This document shows positions 5,721 through 7,568 of a stretch of DNA of 7,568 nt, piece by piece. Origin of the DNA: Clostridia bacterium (GTDB lineage Bacteria; Bacillota; Clostridia; Christensenellales; UBA1242); assembly GCA_900753315.1 (NCBI GenBank), contig CAADYP010000012.1, forward strand, positions 1-7,568. Reading direction: 5' to 3'. The translations under genes were made by a program, and so were the position numbers. Each line of letters begins with the position of its first letter. Positions within the stretch are counted from its first letter, which is position 1. The notes under the pieces are model-generated. The model did not search any database. It was not told the origin of the DNA and saw nothing but the letters and a program-made list of their open reading frames with translations.

Positions 5721-7199
5721 TTATAGCAAAATGCAAAGCACTCCACCCTTGCCCTCATTTATGATTCTGCCCAATGTTTTCTTCATTTTTCTTTGAGCAT
5801 CAGCAGGCATTGCGACGATTTTAGAGCCAATATTGTCATCAATCAAAGAATAAAGACTCTTGCCAAGCAAATTTGTGTTCCAAATGTCGTCTGGGTCGTT
5901 TTCAAACTTTTCAGTAAGATAATTTACCAAATCTTGACTTTGTGTTTCATTTCCAACAAGTGGTGTAACTTCTGTCTCGACATCAACACGAATAATATGC
6001 AAACTTGGAGCTGTTGCTTTGATTTTTACGCCATACTTGCCTCCTTGCTTAACCACTTCTGGCTGTTGCAAAGAATATTCATCTTGACTTGGGACTACAA
6101 TTCCATAGCCAGTTTGTTCAACTTCTTCGAGAGCATTTTTGAGTTTGTCATATTCAACCTTTGCCACCGCAAGGTTTTTGATATAAGAAACGAGTTCATA
6201 ATCATCATTGATTGCAAATCCACATTCGTCTGACAAAACATGATAAAACAAGTTTTCTTTTGGAACGACATTAAACTTTATCACCCCATCGCCCATTTCA
6301 ATGTTTGAAAAAGTGATAGGGTCAAAACTTTCGCTTTCAGTAAACACAACAGTTTCTTTGTTTGCATCTCCAATCTTTCTAACATTGTTTGCAAACTTTT
6401 TGATTTCAGATACAATTTCTGTGATGATAGGGTTTGAAAATGCAAGAGCTTGAATCCATTTTGGCATTTTGACTTTGATACTCTTAACAGGGAATTCGAG
6501 TAAAACTTTTTCAAAAATCTTATCAACATCAGCGTCTTTCATTTCTGCAACATTCATTGCAACAACTTGCGCACCATATTTCTCACTTAAATTTTGAGCA
6601 AGTTTTTTGCTTTCTGCACTGTTTGGATTTTTGCAATTCAAAACCATAACAAATGGTTTGCCACAAGCCTGCATTTCAGAAACAACTTTCTCTTCGGCAG
6701 AGATATAGTTTGCTCTTTCAATGTCCGTGACAGACCCATCAGTTGTTACAACAATTCCGATTGTTGAATGGTCAGTAATAACTTTTTTTGTTCCCACTTC
6801 TGCCGCTTCTTCAAAAGGCATTTCTTCATCTGACCAAGGAGTCTTGACAAGTCTTGGTTTGTCATTTTCTGTTGTGCCCATTGCCCCAGAAACTAAATAA
6901 CCAACGCAATCAATCATTCTTACTTTCAAATTGACTTTATCCGCAACAGATATTTTGACCGCTTCGTTTGGCACAAAGCGAGGTTGAGTGGTCATAACCG
7001 TTTTCCCGTCAGCACTTTGTGGTAATTCATCAACAGCACGGTCTCTTACATTTTTGTTTTCAATGTTTGGAATAACCAATTTTTTCATAAACTCCGAAAT
7101 AAAAGTTGATTTTCCAACTCTCACAGGACCAACAACGCCGACATATATATCACCATTAGTGCGGTTTTTTATATCTTCATAAATTTGATACTTTTCCAT
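5721..7199 (-). CDS. spoIVA: Stage IV sporulation protein A, coat basement-layer ATPase
   Basis: 492 aa, the same length as the Bacillus subtilis protein. SpoIVA is made in the mother cell, is anchored to the forespore surface by SpoVM and polymerises irreversibly using ATP hydrolysis to form the coat basement layer. Seen: Walker A GPVRVGKST (24-32, Lys30), the MTTQP segment with the two sensor threonines at 70-71, Walker B-like MIDCVGY (Asp97), and VLNCKNPNS (187-195) at the nucleotide-base position. A middle domain follows, then a typical C-terminal block: TPLVGNETQSQDLV, IWNTNLLGKSLYSLI, and the terminal RIINEGKGGVLCILL that contacts SpoVM in the model system. The ATG at 7199 was chosen because GGAGG lies 5 bases upstream and the protein then begins MEKYQIYEDI, as in the family; the frame stays open 38 codons further but lacks homology. 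Single-gene unit between two terminators. It should be SigE-dependent, but no convincing SigE promoter was found. Confidence 0.97.
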   Translation of the reverse strand: MEKYQIYEDIKNRTNGDIYVGVVGPVRVGKSTFISEFMKKLVIPNIENKNVRDRAVDELPQSADGKTVMTTQPRFVPNEAVKISVADKVNLKVRMIDCVGYLVSGAMGTTENDKPRLVKTPWSDEEMPFEEAAEVGTKKVITDHSTIGIVVTTDGSVTDIERANYISAEEKVVSEMQACGKPFVMVLNCKNPNSAESKKLAQNLSEKYGAQVVAMNVAEMKDADVDKIFEKVLLEFPVKSIKVKMPKWIQALAFSNPIITEIVSEIKKFANNVRKIGDANKETVVFTESESFDPITFSNIEMGDGVIKFNVVPKENLFYHVLSDECGFAINDDYELVSYIKNLAVAKVEYDKLKNALEEVEQTGYGIVVPSQDEYSLQQPEVVKQGGKYGVKIKATAPSLHIIRVDVETEVTPLVGNETQSQDLVNYLTEKFENDPDDIWNTNLLGKSLYSLIDDNIGSKIVAMPADAQRKMKKTLGRIINEGKGGVLCILL

Positions 7200-7200
7200 T

Positions 7201-7238
7201 AAAACCTCCAAGATAGAATAATCTATGACAGAGGTTTT
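7201..7238 (-). promoter_or_regulatory. Hairpin sequestering the spoIVA ribosome binding site
   Basis: In the - strand RNA, AAAACCTC (7238-7231) can pair perfectly with GAGGTTTT (7208-7201). Between them an inner stem ATAGA/TCTAT (7226-7222 and 7217-7213) closes a TTAT loop; the two stems are separated by 4-base sides that could add two wobble pairs. The GGAGG Shine-Dalgarno (complement of 7205-7209) is entirely within the outer stem, and the ATG begins one base after it. If the transcript starts upstream, initiation would need melting of the stem. The role is inferred from structure alone. Confidence 0.55.
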
Positions 7239-7304
7239 GTGGTTAGAACAATTGAATAAGATATAATTGTAAAAATCTTCAGACAAACAATTCAAGTTAG
7301 AAAT

Positions 7305-7335
7305 AAAAAACAAGCCTATTCAGACGAACAGGCTT
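7305..7335 (-). terminator. Terminator of the gene at the right edge
   Basis: AAGCCT (7312-7317) pairs with AGGCTT (7330-7335). After one mismatch, three more pairs (TTC/GAA) close an AGAC loop. On the - strand it is followed by a T-rich tail (TTGTTTTTTATTT). It begins 12 bases after the TAA of the edge gene and isolates spoIVA from upstream transcription. Confidence 0.8.
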
Positions 7336-7347
7336 TATTTCTACATC

Positions 7348-7568
7348 TTATTTTTCTTCCATTTTGAATTCAACAGCATTGTTCGGATATTGTTCTACAA
7401 ATTCCTCAAACACTTCAATAACCAAATTGTATTCATAATCATCGTAATTCTTTTGTAATTTAATTCTCCCTTTGTCAAAATTCAAAAAGATAAATTTAAA
7501 ATTGTCATAATAAATGCAATACCATAAAAATTCATTCAATGTATCAGGACTATAACCCAATGGCACTG
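7348..7568 (-). CDS. Unknown protein, C-terminal 72 residues or more (runs off window)
   Basis: The frame is open to the right edge; a GTG at 7564-7566 is the first possible start inside the window, but no upstream context is visible, so the true start is probably outside. I do not recognise the family. The visible part is acidic and aromatic-rich: NEFLWYCIYYDNFKFIFLNF followed by basic KGRIKLQKNYDDY and a helical acidic end (VIEVFEEFVEQYPNN...FKMEEK). No membrane segment or motif is apparent. Support for a real gene is the terminator placed right after its TAA (7348-7350) and composition unlike an antisense shadow. Confidence 0.55.
   Translation of the reverse strand, partial: VPLGYSPDTLNEFLWYCIYYDNFKFIFLNFDKGRIKLQKNYDDYEYNLVIEVFEEFVEQYPNNAVEFKMEEK

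Noticed and set aside
7220..7227. CATAGATT on the - strand as a SigE -10 for spoIVA.
   Set aside because: Six of eight bases fit the SigE -10, but no ATATT-like -35 lies 13-15 bases upstream, so it was not annotated; if real, it would remove the left arm of the proposed hairpin from the RNA.
7200..7313. The spoIVA frame stays open 38 codons upstream to another ATG.
   Set aside because: The ATG at 7199 has GGAGG at ideal spacing, gives the family-typical start MEKYQIYEDI and exactly the usual 492-aa length; the extension overlaps the upstream terminator.
1..7568. Possible recoding of TGA as tryptophan, given the low G+C.
   Set aside because: Tryptophans in conserved positions are TGG, and the one TGA ends a frame next to a terminator.

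Overview
This window looks like chromosome from an AT-rich (about one third G+C by eye), spore-forming, monoderm Bacillota, most likely an anaerobic Clostridia-like lineage. The basis is a full-length SpoIVA, strong AAGGAGG-type ribosome binding sites, SigA-like promoters, U-tract terminators, and TAA/TGA stops with TGG for tryptophan. I cannot name a genus. Genes are closely packed. No RNA gene, CRISPR array, insertion sequence or phage gene was seen, and no gene-free stretch exceeds 300 bases; the longest is 2044-2278.

Layout, left to right. The 3' nine-tenths or so of cysS (cysteinyl-tRNA synthetase, + strand, cut by the window edge) converges on a ComF-family phosphoribosyltransferase-like gene (- strand), with a bidirectional terminator at their junction. 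A 235-base divergent intergenic region holds a candidate comF promoter with a 17-base palindrome over its -35, and a good SigA-type promoter for the + strand. That + strand promoter drives two tandem, paralogous GT8-family glycosyltransferases (roughly 60% identical by eye), which end at a bidirectional hairpin terminator at 3999-4034.

Everything to the right is on the - strand. Read in the direction of transcription, it comprises: the 3' part of an unknown gene (7348 to the window end) with its own terminator; spoIVA (spore coat basement-layer ATPase, 492 aa), whose ribosome binding site lies inside a predicted hairpin; a spoIVA terminator that shares DNA with the promoter of the next gene; a four-helix membrane protein of unknown function with its own terminator; and a two-gene unit made of a six-helix DUF2238/YjdF-like membrane protein and a 75-aa protein of unknown function.

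The genes do not form one pathway. They look like independent housekeeping, surface-glycosylation, membrane and sporulation units, nearly all separated by their own promoters and terminators. I found no clear new multi-gene system. The best leads are the hairpin over the spoIVA Shine-Dalgarno, the Gly-to-Cys change in the ComF PRPP loop, the palindrome over the comF -35, the terminator/promoter overlap downstream of spoIVA, the GT8 pair, and the uncharacterised membrane protein/75-aa protein unit.
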